DNA of 64,000 bases from Candidatus Endomicrobium embiratermitis. Lineage in GTDB: Bacteria > Elusimicrobiota > Endomicrobiia > Endomicrobiales > Endomicrobiaceae. The notes under the pieces were generated by a model that was not told where the DNA came from, searched no databases, and saw only the letters and a program-made list of their open reading frames with translations. Below, one piece after another: positions 18,576 to 26,968 of the stretch. The number at the start of each line of letters is the position of its first letter. The stretch's first letter is position 1. Both the position numbers and the translations under genes were made by a program. Location: NCBI GenBank assembly GCA_009781315.1, contig WQYI01000001.1, positions 62,001 through 126,000 of the forward strand, given 5' to 3'.

Positions 18576-19155
18576 AAAGTTTTCCGTATTTGCTGTTTTC
18601 ATTATTTTTATGTCCTGCGCTTCCAACAGAGCCGTTATAAAACCGGACTATGATTTTGCTTCCGTAAGAACCGTCAGAGTCGGGAATTTTTCATCGGCAG
18701 ACAACTTCGCCAATTCCGGGGACATGGTTCAAAGCGCTTTTATAAGGCAGCTGCTCGCGCGGGGTTTCATGGTTGTCACGGATCCGAATTCTAACGCGGA
18801 TGTTGTGATAGAAGGAAGCGTTACGACATTTAGTCCCGATAGAAGATATCTTGTCCGCATGCCTCCCGACGACGGACGGCGCGGCCATTGGCGCGGTGGA
18901 CACCGCGATATGGTCGAAGTAGGCGGTTCAAATGTTTACGATTTGGGTCCGGCTTTCGGGTTTAACGACGGAAGCAGGGTTATAGCAAGCAATGCCACAG
19001 TCGGGGTTTTTGCTTTTATGACCGATATAAGAACAGGGAAAGTCGTCTGGTCGATATCCCAGACTAACGAAGGACTGGATTTGTCTTCCGCTTTAGACGG
19101 AGTCGTCAGATTTATGGTCAGGACTATACCCCGCGAAAATGTAACGGCGCGATAG
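18568..19155 (+). CDS. Outer-envelope lipoprotein of unknown function
   Basis: The 195-aa protein starts at a GTG overlapping the TPR gene; AAAGGAGAA before it is a good ribosome-binding site. MIKKFSVFAVFIIFMSC is a lipoprotein signal with the acylated Cys near residue 17. The mature part (DYDFASVRTVRVGNF, then FIRQLLARGFMVVTDPNSNADVVIEGSV) resembles the fold of CsgG/LpoB/DUF799-type lipoproteins that start with a moving beta-strand and an 'old gene-product ADVVI.G' segment. That resemblance is inference from pattern only. A Gly/Arg/His-rich loop (GRRGHWRGGHRD) interrupts the domain. Confidence 0.65.
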   Translation: MIKKFSVFAVFIIFMSCASNRAVIKPDYDFASVRTVRVGNFSSADNFANSGDMVQSAFIRQLLARGFMVVTDPNSNADVVIEGSVTTFSPDRRYLVRMPPDDGRRGHWRGGHRDMVEVGGSNVYDLGPAFGFNDGSRVIASNATVGVFAFMTDIRTGKVVWSISQTNEGLDLSSALDGVVRFMVRTIPRENVTAR

Positions 19156-19201
19156 GGGAAATACTTGGCGGTTTATAACAAAAACTGACAGGGAAATAAT
19201 A

Positions 19202-21445
19202 ATGAAAAGATTTATTTTAAGATACATATTGATATCTTTTACAATGGCCGCGGCTTCGATTTTCGTGTGGGCGGTTTTTGTTTACTTTTGGTTTTACTCG
19301 ACAGTGCAAAAATCCGTTACGCAGGTCGTCGGAAGAATGCAAAATGAAATTATCGTTTCCGATTCGATTATGTCTAAGAGTTCAAAAGCCAGATTAAATC
19401 TTTTTTTCAATGATTTGGAACAAAACAAAGAAGTCGTCGCTTACTCTCTTGTAAATAAAGATAAAAGCATAAACTATGCCGAAGTGTTAAAAAAGAGAGA
19501 ATATATAGTCGAGTGGCTTAACGTAATTTATCCCATAAAGGCGGGAGATAAGATAACCGGCTGGGTTAAAGTCTGGCCCTCTCCCGAAATAGTCGCGCAT
19601 TCATTGTTTTCAGAGAAAAATGTTCTAATATTGCTTATATCTTTTTTGTGTTCGATTTTGCTTATTTTTTGTTTTACGGCCGTGTATGTAGTTTTAAAGT
19701 TTTTAATACCTTTATCCAAATACGGAAAAGTTATAAAAGATATTTCAAACGGAAAAGAGCTGGATGTCAAAAACGAACATAAAAGCGGATTTTGGAAAAA
19801 CATGTACGAATCGGCGCAGAAGGTAAATTCAAAAATTAACGACGTAAATATGACCATTCAAATGCTTTTTTCCGCGTCAAAAGCATTGACTTCCCAGATT
19901 GACATGAATCATGTATTCGACATTATTATGAACATTATACAGAAGAAAATCCCGAATTCCATGTGCGCGGTGATATTGCCCGCGGATGACGGTTCTTTAA
20001 GAGTCGTGGCAAAACGCGGTTATTCGCGAGGTTTTTTAAAAAGCATAAAAACCGAAGAAGGAAATCCGGTTGCGGACGCGTTTATGACTTCGAAAATGAC
20101 GTTAATAAAGAATATGGGCATGCTTAACGAGAAATTTGTCAAAGATTTTGTTTGCGAAGGCGTTGTAACGCAGGTAAACATACCTCTTATAGGCGAAGAC
20201 AACTCGTCTTTGGGCGTATTAAACGTCAGCGGAACGACAAACGACATTTTTGACGTTGACGTGTCGGATACTATATATACCGTGGCTAAATATCTTTCCA
20301 TAGCTTTAAGAAACGCTAAAATATACGACAAAATCCAAGCGTTAAACAAAAAACTTGAAACGGAAGTAAACATAACGTCGAACGAACTTATACAAACAAA
20401 CGCCAGGCTTATAAGGAAAGTCCGCGACATAAAGGCTTTGTCGGATATTTCGGCTTTTGCTTCGGCAAAATTCGATTTAGGCGAAATAACGTCTTTTGTA
20501 ATACAAAAGATAATGGAGCTTACCGGAATGGAAACGTCCGCCATTCTCATAGAAGATCCGTTCACAAAGCAGTTTTCATTTTTAAACGGTTCTTTTTCTT
20601 TAAAGCCGGAACAGATTTCTTCGATTAAATTTTCGCAGGAAAATTCGGAAATAATAAAAGATATCAAAAGAAATAAAAAAGTTGAGATTTTTTCAAGTAC
20701 GGTCGCAATTAAAGAGAGGGTTCCCGAATTTGCGGACATTGTTTCAATGTCTTCCGCTGTTTTTGCGCCTATAGAAGACGGCGGCGAAGTTATCGGTATT
20801 ATAGTATCCATAAATAAATTCGGGTATGAAGTTTCCGACAACGATGTAAATATAATACAACATATAGCTGTTTTGTTCGGCGGCATACTTGAAAAAGTAA
20901 AGCTTTATTCCGAACTTGAAAAGAAAGTAAATAAGCTTACTTTTCTCCAGAGGATCGCTTCGGCTATAGCCACTACTCCGGACCTGGGAAAAGTTCTCGA
21001 AAAAATTATCGACGTTACAAAAGACGCTTTTAACGCCGATTTGTGCGCCGTGCTTTTGTACGATGAAAAAACGGATACGCTTATCACCCAGCCGGGAGCT
21101 TTTTTTACCGGCAGCCGCGAAAAAGTTATGCTTAAAATACCTAAAGACGATAAAAAATCTTTGTCGGCAAAAATTTTTAGAGACGGAATTCCGTATTTAA
21201 GCGTGGATGCGACGGCGGATCCCGCTATTAAAAGTTATAGCGCGCAGGAGTGGAAAATAAGGTCAATAATAGTTGTTCCGCTTATAAACGACGGCAAAGT
21301 TATAGGAATTTTAAGAGTCGGCAAACATGAACCTAACGTTTACAGCGAAGACGACAAAAATTTAATTATTATGATCGCGCATCAGGCGGCGATACTCATT
21401 GCAAACGCGAATCTGTATAATAAGCTTGCTGTATGTGAAGTATAA
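19202..21445 (+). CDS. Membrane protein with three GAF domains and no output domain
   Basis: The 747-aa protein has a membrane helix at about residues 7-32, a short periplasmic part, a second helix near 140-168 and a HAMP-like linker. Three GAF-type units follow: about 235-380 (begins ALTSQIDMNHVFDIIMNII), about 410-560 (ISAFASAKFDLGEITSFVI) and about 585-740 (IASAIATTPDLGKVLEKII, ends DDKNLIIMIAHQAAILIANANLYNKL). GAF domains bind small molecules or mediate dimer contacts. No histidine kinase, GGDEF, phosphatase or sigma-54 domain follows; the protein ends just after GAF3. It may be a scaffold or signal through a separate partner. Confidence 0.8.
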   Translation: MKRFILRYILISFTMAAASIFVWAVFVYFWFYSTVQKSVTQVVGRMQNEIIVSDSIMSKSSKARLNLFFNDLEQNKEVVAYSLVNKDKSINYAEVLKKREYIVEWLNVIYPIKAGDKITGWVKVWPSPEIVAHSLFSEKNVLILLISFLCSILLIFCFTAVYVVLKFLIPLSKYGKVIKDISNGKELDVKNEHKSGFWKNMYESAQKVNSKINDVNMTIQMLFSASKALTSQIDMNHVFDIIMNIIQKKIPNSMCAVILPADDGSLRVVAKRGYSRGFLKSIKTEEGNPVADAFMTSKMTLIKNMGMLNEKFVKDFVCEGVVTQVNIPLIGEDNSSLGVLNVSGTTNDIFDVDVSDTIYTVAKYLSIALRNAKIYDKIQALNKKLETEVNITSNELIQTNARLIRKVRDIKALSDISAFASAKFDLGEITSFVIQKIMELTGMETSAILIEDPFTKQFSFLNGSFSLKPEQISSIKFSQENSEIIKDIKRNKKVEIFSSTVAIKERVPEFADIVSMSSAVFAPIEDGGEVIGIIVSINKFGYEVSDNDVNIIQHIAVLFGGILEKVKLYSELEKKVNKLTFLQRIASAIATTPDLGKVLEKIIDVTKDAFNADLCAVLLYDEKTDTLITQPGAFFTGSREKVMLKIPKDDKKSLSAKIFRDGIPYLSVDATADPAIKSYSAQEWKIRSIIVVPLINDGKVIGILRVGKHEPNVYSEDDKNLIIMIAHQAAILIANANLYNKLAVCEV

Positions 21446-21557
21446 AAAAGACAGAGAATAGAGAAGAGAGAATAGATACGGCGAAAGTCCGGAAAAATAT
21501 TGTAGTTTGTTTTTGTCGTTAGCTATTCTCTATACTCTATTATCTATTCTCTGTATT
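21446..21557. repeat. Heptamer-repeat palindrome
   Basis: Left units AGAGAAT, AGAGAAG, AGAGAAT, AGATACG (21453-21480) face right units CTATTCT, CTATACT, CTATTAT, CTATTCT, CTGTATT (21523-21557). The loop ends TTTTGTCGTT. It fills the gap between the GAF gene and the transketolase gene. Confidence 0.8.
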
Positions 21558-21573
21558 TAAAAGGGAGCAGTAA

Positions 21574-22401
21574 ATGGACACAGGCGACTTAAAAATAATA
21601 TCTGCAAGCGTTAGAAAAGATATTATTAAAATGCTGGGGCTTGCGGGTTCCGGCCATCCGGGAGGCAGTTTGTCTTCCGTAGAACTTTTGGTTTCTTTGT
21701 ATTTTAACCACATGAAATTCAATCCTAAAAATCCTTATGATCCGGACAGGGATTATTTTGTTTTATCAAAAGGACATGTTTGTCCGGTATTGTACGCGGT
21801 TCTCGCGCAGCTTGAATGCATAACTGCCGATGAGCTTTGTACTTTGAGAAAAGCGGGCAGCAGACTGCAGGGACATCCGGCAAAAGATAAAGAGCTTCCC
21901 GGAATAGAAATTGCCACCGGTTCTCTGGGATACGGCTTGTCTATAGGAGCGGGGATAGCTGCCGGTATGAAACAGCTTAATAGAAATAACAGAACTTATG
22001 TTTTAATGGGCGACGGAGAACAACAGGAAGGGAGCGTTTGGGAAGCAGCTATGTCGGCGTCGCACTATAAACTTAACAATTTGTGCGCGATAATTGACGA
22101 TAACGGCTTACAAATTGACGGGCAGACCAAAAACGTTATGAACATTGAGCCTCTTGCCGACAAATATAAATCTTTCGGCTGGCATGTCATTGAAATCGAC
22201 GGACATAATCTTGACGAAATAGACGCAGCTTACTCCAAAGCAAAAGAAGAAAAAGAAAAGCCTACGGCAATAATAGCAAAAACGATAAAAGGCAAAGGCG
22301 TTTCTTTTATGGAAAACCTTGCGGAATGGCACGGTAAAGCCCCTTCCAAGGAACAAGTAGAAAAAGCTTTTGCGGAAATAGACGCTTCGATAAAAAGATA
22401 A
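21574..22401 (+). CDS. tktA: Transketolase, N-terminal subunit
   Basis: The 275-aa protein is the thiamine-diphosphate-binding half of a split transketolase. GSGHPGGSLSSVELLVSLYF near residue 25, the GDGEQQEGSVWEA motif (GDG...N ThDP/Mg site) near 148 and IIDDNGLQIDG near 170 are visible. The partner half is encoded downstream at 22544. Splitting is normal in many bacteria and archaea. GGGAG precedes the ATG. The stop codon lies inside a heptamer repeat that fills the gap between the two halves. Confidence 0.95.
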   Translation: MDTGDLKIISASVRKDIIKMLGLAGSGHPGGSLSSVELLVSLYFNHMKFNPKNPYDPDRDYFVLSKGHVCPVLYAVLAQLECITADELCTLRKAGSRLQGHPAKDKELPGIEIATGSLGYGLSIGAGIAAGMKQLNRNNRTYVLMGDGEQQEGSVWEAAMSASHYKLNNLCAIIDDNGLQIDGQTKNVMNIEPLADKYKSFGWHVIEIDGHNLDEIDAAYSKAKEEKEKPTAIIAKTIKGKGVSFMENLAEWHGKAPSKEQVEKAFAEIDASIKR

Positions 22402-22519
22402 AGTGAAAAGTGAAGAGTTAAAAGTTAAAAAGCTGTGTTTTTGCTTTGCAAAAACTTAAAGCAAGTTTCGGTAAAACCGAAACACAATATTTTCACTTTA
22501 TACTTTTAACTTTCCACTT
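22396..22519. repeat. Heptamer-repeat palindrome between the transketolase halves
   Basis: Left units AGATAAA, GTGAAAA, GTGAAGA, GTTAAAA, GTTAAAA (from the tktA stop codon) face TTCACTT, TATACTT, TTAACTT, TCCACTT at 22492-22519. The loop holds two small hairpins (GTTTTTGC/GCAAAAAC and GTTTCGGT/ACCGAAAC). Confidence 0.8.
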
Positions 22520-22543
22520 TGTTGTTATAACGGGAGATAATAT

Positions 22544-23491
22544 ATGGTAGAAGTTTTTGGTAAAAAAGCAACGAGATTCGGTTTCGGGGAAGCGCTGGTG
22601 GAACTCGGCAAAAGAGACCCCAAAATTTTTGTGTTGGGCGCGGACACTGTTTCGTCTGTGGCTATAAACGGTTTTCAGGAAAAATTTCCGGACAGATTCA
22701 TAAATGTCGGTATTGCGGAAACCAACCTTATAGGAATGGCGGCAGGGCTTTCGGTCGCCGGTTTTATTCCTTTTGCTGCTACTTACGGAGTTTTCGCGTC
22801 CGGCAGACCATGGGAACAAATAAGAACTACGGTTTGTTATTCGAATCTTAATGTCAAAATAGGCGGTTCGCATTCCGGACTTATGGTAGGCCCCGACGGC
22901 GCTACGCATCAGGCTTTGGAAGAGATAGCAATAATGAGATGTTTGCCGAAAATGAAAGTTATAGTTCCCTGCGATTTGATTGAAACCAGGAAAGCGACTA
23001 TGGCAAGCGCGTACATAGACGGACCCGTGTATATAAGATACGGCAGGGAAAATGTTCCGATAATTACGAAAGAAGAAGACTTTTTTGAGATAGGAAAAGC
23101 CAATATTTTAAGAGACGGAAAAGACGTGGCGATTATGGCTTGCGGAACCATGGTTTACGAGGCATTGTCCGCGGCTGATATGCTAGAAAAAAAAGGCGTA
23201 AAAGCAAGAGTCTTGAATATTCATACGGTAAAACCTATCGACGAGAAATCTATAATCGATGCGGCTAAAGAATGCGGCGCTATAGTTACGGCGGAAGAAC
23301 ATCAAATATACGCAGGTTTCGGCTCGGCTGTAGCCGAAGTCGTGGTAAAAAATTCTCCTGTTCCTATGGAATTTGTCGGCGTTAACGATACTTTCGGCGA
23401 ATCCGGCGAACCGTGTGATTTAATAGTAAAATACGGTTTGAAAGACGTAAATATAGTTCAGGCGGTTGAGAAAGTTCTTAAGAGAAAATGA
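22544..23491 (+). CDS. tktB: Transketolase, C-terminal subunit
   Basis: The 315-aa protein contains the pyrimidine-binding and C-terminal domains. FGEALVELGKRDPKIFVLGADT at the start, RFINVGIAETNLIGMAAGLSVAG near residue 50 (with the Glu that activates ThDP) and GPDGATHQALEEIAIMRCLP near 115 are family marks. Together with the upstream half it moves two-carbon units between sugar phosphates. GGGAG precedes the ATG. Confidence 0.95.
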   Translation: MVEVFGKKATRFGFGEALVELGKRDPKIFVLGADTVSSVAINGFQEKFPDRFINVGIAETNLIGMAAGLSVAGFIPFAATYGVFASGRPWEQIRTTVCYSNLNVKIGGSHSGLMVGPDGATHQALEEIAIMRCLPKMKVIVPCDLIETRKATMASAYIDGPVYIRYGRENVPIITKEEDFFEIGKANILRDGKDVAIMACGTMVYEALSAADMLEKKGVKARVLNIHTVKPIDEKSIIDAAKECGAIVTAEEHQIYAGFGSAVAEVVVKNSPVPMEFVGVNDTFGESGEPCDLIVKYGLKDVNIVQAVEKVLKRK

Positions 23492-23503
23492 CGGCAATCT
23501 ATA

Positions 23504-24703
23504 TTGAATGAACAAATTATGATAAAAAGAATTGTCCTTATCGTTTTAGACAGCGCGGGCGTCGGAGAACTTCCCGATGCCGAAAGTTACGGCGATAAAG
23601 GAGCAAACACAATAGGTCATATTCTTGACTCTATGCCCGAACATTTTTCTTTGCCCAATCTCAAAAAATTAGGTCTGTATAAAATTTTAAACAGGGGAAC
23701 AAAGTTCCCTGACGAAGATATTATCGGCTGTTACGGGAAAATTGCCGCGCAATCGCCCGCAAAAGACACAACCGCCGGGCACTGGGAAATAGCGGGAATA
23801 ATTTTGAACAAGCCTTTTCCCGTTTACCCAAACGGTTTTCCTCATGGGATAATAGAAGAGTTTGAAAGACTTATCGGAACAAAAACAATAGGCAATACCG
23901 TTGCTTCCGGGACTGAAATAATAAAAGAACTCGGAGAGCGACACCAAAAAACCGGTTATCCCATAATTTATACGTCTGCGGACTCCGTATTTCAAATCGC
24001 GGCGCACGAAGAAACTTTCGGTCTTGAAAAGTTGTACGAAATATGCGAAACCGCAAGAAATATTTTAAAAGGCGACAATGCCGTCGGGCGCGTAATAGCA
24101 AGACCTTTTACGGGGACCGCGGGAAATTATACAAGAACCGCAAACAGGAAAGATTATGCCTTGGAACCTCCGGAAATAACGGTTCTTGACGAAATAAAAA
24201 ATTCGGGCGGAGAAGTTAAGGCCATAGGAAAAATAGAGGATATTTTTAACGGCAAAGGCATAACCGAATCGATACATACAAAAGGAAATTTAAACGGGAT
24301 AGAAGTTACTTTGTCCGAGATTAAAAAAGGCGCGTATAAAAAAACTTTGCTGTTTACGAATTTAGTGGATTTCGATATGCTTTGGGGGCACAGGCGGGAC
24401 GTTGTTTCTTATGCTAAAGCGTTGAAAGAATTTGATGATTTTCTGCCTGAAATTTTGAATTCTTTGACTGACGACGATATGCTTATTATAACCGCCGACC
24501 ACGGATGCGATCCTACTTACAAAATCCATACCGACCACACGAGAGAGTATGTTCCGCTTTTGGTTTACGGGAAAAATTTAAAAAGAAACGCGGATTTGGG
24601 AATAAGAAGTTCTATGGCAGACATTGCCGCCAGCATAGTCGATATTTTTGCTCTTCCGGCGATTAAAAACGGAAAGAGTTTTAAAGAACAGTTAATAAAT
24701 TAA
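23504..24703 (+). CDS. deoB: Phosphopentomutase
   Basis: The protein of about 399 aa converts (deoxy)ribose 1-phosphate to the 5-phosphate. It has the alkaline-phosphatase-superfamily metal sites: [17 protein letters not shown] at the start, [11 protein letters not shown] near residue 88 with the catalytic Thr, and [14 protein letters not shown] with [12 protein letters not shown] near 330-350. Length is typical. The start is uncertain: ATG at 23504 or 23519, neither with a clear ribosome-binding site. The gene follows transketolase and precedes the nucleoside phosphorylases that produce its substrate. Confidence 0.95.
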   Translation: MNEQIMIKRIVLIVLDSAGVGELPDAESYGDKGANTIGHILDSMPEHFSLPNLKKLGLYKILNRGTKFPDEDIIGCYGKIAAQSPAKDTTAGHWEIAGIILNKPFPVYPNGFPHGIIEEFERLIGTKTIGNTVASGTEIIKELGERHQKTGYPIIYTSADSVFQIAAHEETFGLEKLYEICETARNILKGDNAVGRVIARPFTGTAGNYTRTANRKDYALEPPEITVLDEIKNSGGEVKAIGKIEDIFNGKGITESIHTKGNLNGIEVTLSEIKKGAYKKTLLFTNLVDFDMLWGHRRDVVSYAKALKEFDDFLPEILNSLTDDDMLIITADHGCDPTYKIHTDHTREYVPLLVYGKNLKRNADLGIRSSMADIAASIVDIFALPAIKNGKSFKEQLIN

Positions 24704-24718
24704 CAATTGTCCTTTTCT

Positions 24719-24794
24719 TGTCATTCTGAACTTGTTTCAGAATCGTGCCGTTAAAAAAAATAACAGCAGACCCTGAAACGAGTTCAGGGTGACA
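24719..24794. repeat. Paired TGTCAT-type hairpins (REP/BIME-like)
   Basis: Two small stem-loops, TTCTGAA/TTCAGAA and CCCTGAA/TTCAGGG, face each other as long imperfect arms (24719-24742 and 24771-24794) beginning TGTCA and ending TGACA. The element fills the gap between deoB and punA. Confidence 0.7.
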
Positions 24795-24836
24795 ACAATG
24801 GGGCTAGGATACTTAGTTAGCAATTAAGGCGCTAAA

Positions 24837-25664
24837 ATGAACATTGTTGAAAAAATTGAAAAAACTAAAGCTTATTTAAAGAAAATTTTGCCCTCGGGTT
24901 TTCGTCCGGAAGTCGCCATTATTACAGGGTCCGGGCTCGGAGGCATTCGTAAGAATTTTAAAATTATAAAAACCGTAAAGAATGAAGAAATTCCGTTTTT
25001 TGCAGAGGCCACGGTCAGCGGTCATAAAGGCGAACTCATTTTTTGTTCCTATAAAGGAACGGATATAATTATAGTCGACGGGCGCATTCATTATTACGAA
25101 GGGCATAGCGCTGACAAAATAATATACCCCTTGAGAGTTTTAAAATTTCTGGGAGTTAAAACGCTTATATCTACCGCGGCGGTAGGCGCGTTAAATAAAA
25201 AATATAAACTCGGAGACATTGTTTTCATAAAAGACCATATAAATTTTACGGGAAATAATCCGTTGATAGGCGCTCATTTCGACGAGTTCGGAAAACGTTT
25301 CCCCGATATGAGCTGCGCTTACGATGCGGACTTAAGGAAACACGCTTTAAAAATCGCAAAACAAAATAAAATAAGATCTTGCGAAGGCGTCTATTTCTGC
25401 TTAAACGGCCCGTCGTACGAGACCCCTGCGGAAGTTGAGGCTTACAGAAAGCTCGGCGGGGACGTTGTAGGAATGTCGGTCGTATATGAAGTTATTGCCG
25501 CGGCTCAAATGGGGATAAAAACACTGTGCGTTTCTTATGTTTCAAATATGGCCGCGGGAATAAGTAAGGAAGTTTTAAACCATGACGATGTGCTTGCTTT
25601 GGGTAAAAAAAAGGACGCCGGCATATCTTTGATAATAGAACGCGTATTGGAAAGAATAAAATGA
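24837..25664 (+). CDS. punA: Purine nucleoside phosphorylase (trimeric type)
   Basis: The 275-aa enzyme cleaves purine nucleosides with phosphate to base and ribose 1-phosphate. ITGSGLGGI near residue 30 is the phosphate loop, GHKGELIF and GRIHYYEGH near 65-90 are substrate-site segments, and YETPAEVEAYRKLGGDVVGMSVVYEVIAA carries the typical E...M residues. The family (PNP/MTAP) includes several purine specificities. It overlaps the downstream pyrimidine phosphorylase by 4 bases, an operon with deoB upstream. Confidence 0.93.
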   Translation: MNIVEKIEKTKAYLKKILPSGFRPEVAIITGSGLGGIRKNFKIIKTVKNEEIPFFAEATVSGHKGELIFCSYKGTDIIIVDGRIHYYEGHSADKIIYPLRVLKFLGVKTLISTAAVGALNKKYKLGDIVFIKDHINFTGNNPLIGAHFDEFGKRFPDMSCAYDADLRKHALKIAKQNKIRSCEGVYFCLNGPSYETPAEVEAYRKLGGDVVGMSVVYEVIAAAQMGIKTLCVSYVSNMAAGISKEVLNHDDVLALGKKKDAGISLIIERVLERIK

Positions 25665-26968
25665 GAGCTTACGACATAATATACAAAAAAAGAAACCGCG
25701 CGCAGCTTTCAAAACAGGAAATAGAATTTCTTGTTTACAGATACAATAACGGCGAAATTCCGGACTATCAGATGTCGGCTTTTTTAATGGCCGTGTGTTT
25801 TGCCGGAATGACGGACGAAGAAATATTTAACCTTACCTGCGCTATGGCAAATTCCGGGGATATTCTGGACTTGTCGCGTTTTGACGCTCCGACGGCGGAT
25901 AAACATTCCACGGGAGGCGTGGGCGACGGGACTTCTCTGATTGTTGCTCCGGTTGTCGCGTCCGCGGGAATTTATGTGCCTATGATGGTCGGCAGAGGAC
26001 TTGGCCATACCGGAGGAACTTTGGATAAACTCGAATCCATACCGGGTTTTAGGACTTCCGCCGATAAAGAGGAGTTTTTGGGATTTCTTAAATACGCGGG
26101 AGCCGCGCTTACCGGGCAGACAAATGAAATAGCTCCGGTTGATAAAAAAATGTACGCTTTGCGCGACGCTACTGCTACCGTTGAATCCATACCTTTAATA
26201 TGTTCAAGCATTATGTCTAAAAAAATAGCGGAAGGCGCTCAGACTTTAGTTCTGGACGTTAAAACGGGAGCCGGCGCTTTTATGAAGAGTCAAAAGGACG
26301 CTTTGGAACTTGCCGAAAAAATGATTGCCGCAGGTAAAAAGTTCGGACGTAACGTTTCGGCGTTTATTACGGATATGGACACGCCGTTGGGAAACTGCGC
26401 CGGAAATTCTTTGGAAATCGCTCAAGCCGTTGAAATATTGAAAGGAAACTTAAGAAACGACTTATCGGAGCTTTCATTAGAACTTTCCGCGGCGATGATT
26501 TTTAACTCTAAAACAACCGCTTCTTTAGATCAGTCCAGAGATATTGCAGAAAAACAGATATCAAACGGAAAGGCTTTGGAAAAGTTCAGGCAGATTGTCA
26601 AAATGCAGGGCGGAAATCCCGAAGTTTTGGATAATCCGGATAAAATTCTTCCCAAAGCGAAAAATTCAGTAAAAATTAAATCCGCAAAAACCGGATATGT
26701 TTCTTATATGAAAACGAGAGATATCGGCATCGCCGTTATGATGACGGGCGCGGGCAGAGAGAAAAAGGAAGATAAAATAGATTACGGCGCGGGAGCGGTT
26801 TTTTATAAGAAAACCGGTGATTACGTTAAAGAAGGGGAAATTGTTTCCGAGCTTTTATATAATGACGCTTCTTTAATCGAAGAAGCTTCGTCTATTATGC
26901 GCGATTCGTATATAATATCCGAAGAGAAAACAGAACGTCCTAAATTGATAAAGGAAATATTAAACTAA
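25661..26968 (+). CDS. pdp: Pyrimidine-nucleoside (thymidine) phosphorylase
   Basis: The 435-aa enzyme splits thymidine and uridine with phosphate. The signature ADKHSTGGVGDGTSLIVAP near residues 80-98 is the phosphate and substrate loop; MVGRGLGHTGGTLDKLE near 108 and LRDATATVESIPLICSSIMSKKIAEGA near 170 complete the family core. Length matches PyNP/DeoA. It overlaps punA by 4 bases and recJ by one base (TAATG). Confidence 0.95.
   Translation: MRAYDIIYKKRNRAQLSKQEIEFLVYRYNNGEIPDYQMSAFLMAVCFAGMTDEEIFNLTCAMANSGDILDLSRFDAPTADKHSTGGVGDGTSLIVAPVVASAGIYVPMMVGRGLGHTGGTLDKLESIPGFRTSADKEEFLGFLKYAGAALTGQTNEIAPVDKKMYALRDATATVESIPLICSSIMSKKIAEGAQTLVLDVKTGAGAFMKSQKDALELAEKMIAAGKKFGRNVSAFITDMDTPLGNCAGNSLEIAQAVEILKGNLRNDLSELSLELSAAMIFNSKTTASLDQSRDIAEKQISNGKALEKFRQIVKMQGGNPEVLDNPDKILPKAKNSVKIKSAKTGYVSYMKTRDIGIAVMMTGAGREKKEDKIDYGAGAVFYKKTGDYVKEGEIVSELLYNDASLIEEASSIMRDSYIISEEKTERPKLIKEILN

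Noticed and set aside
20020-20886. A 288-codon open frame on the minus strand inside the GAF gene
   Set aside because: It is antisense to a well-supported gene and its product (rich in Ser, Ile, Phe) has no family pattern.
22396-22544. Transketolase broken by the repeat insertion
   Set aside because: Both halves have good starts with GGGAG, and split transketolase is a normal arrangement; the break is at the usual domain border.
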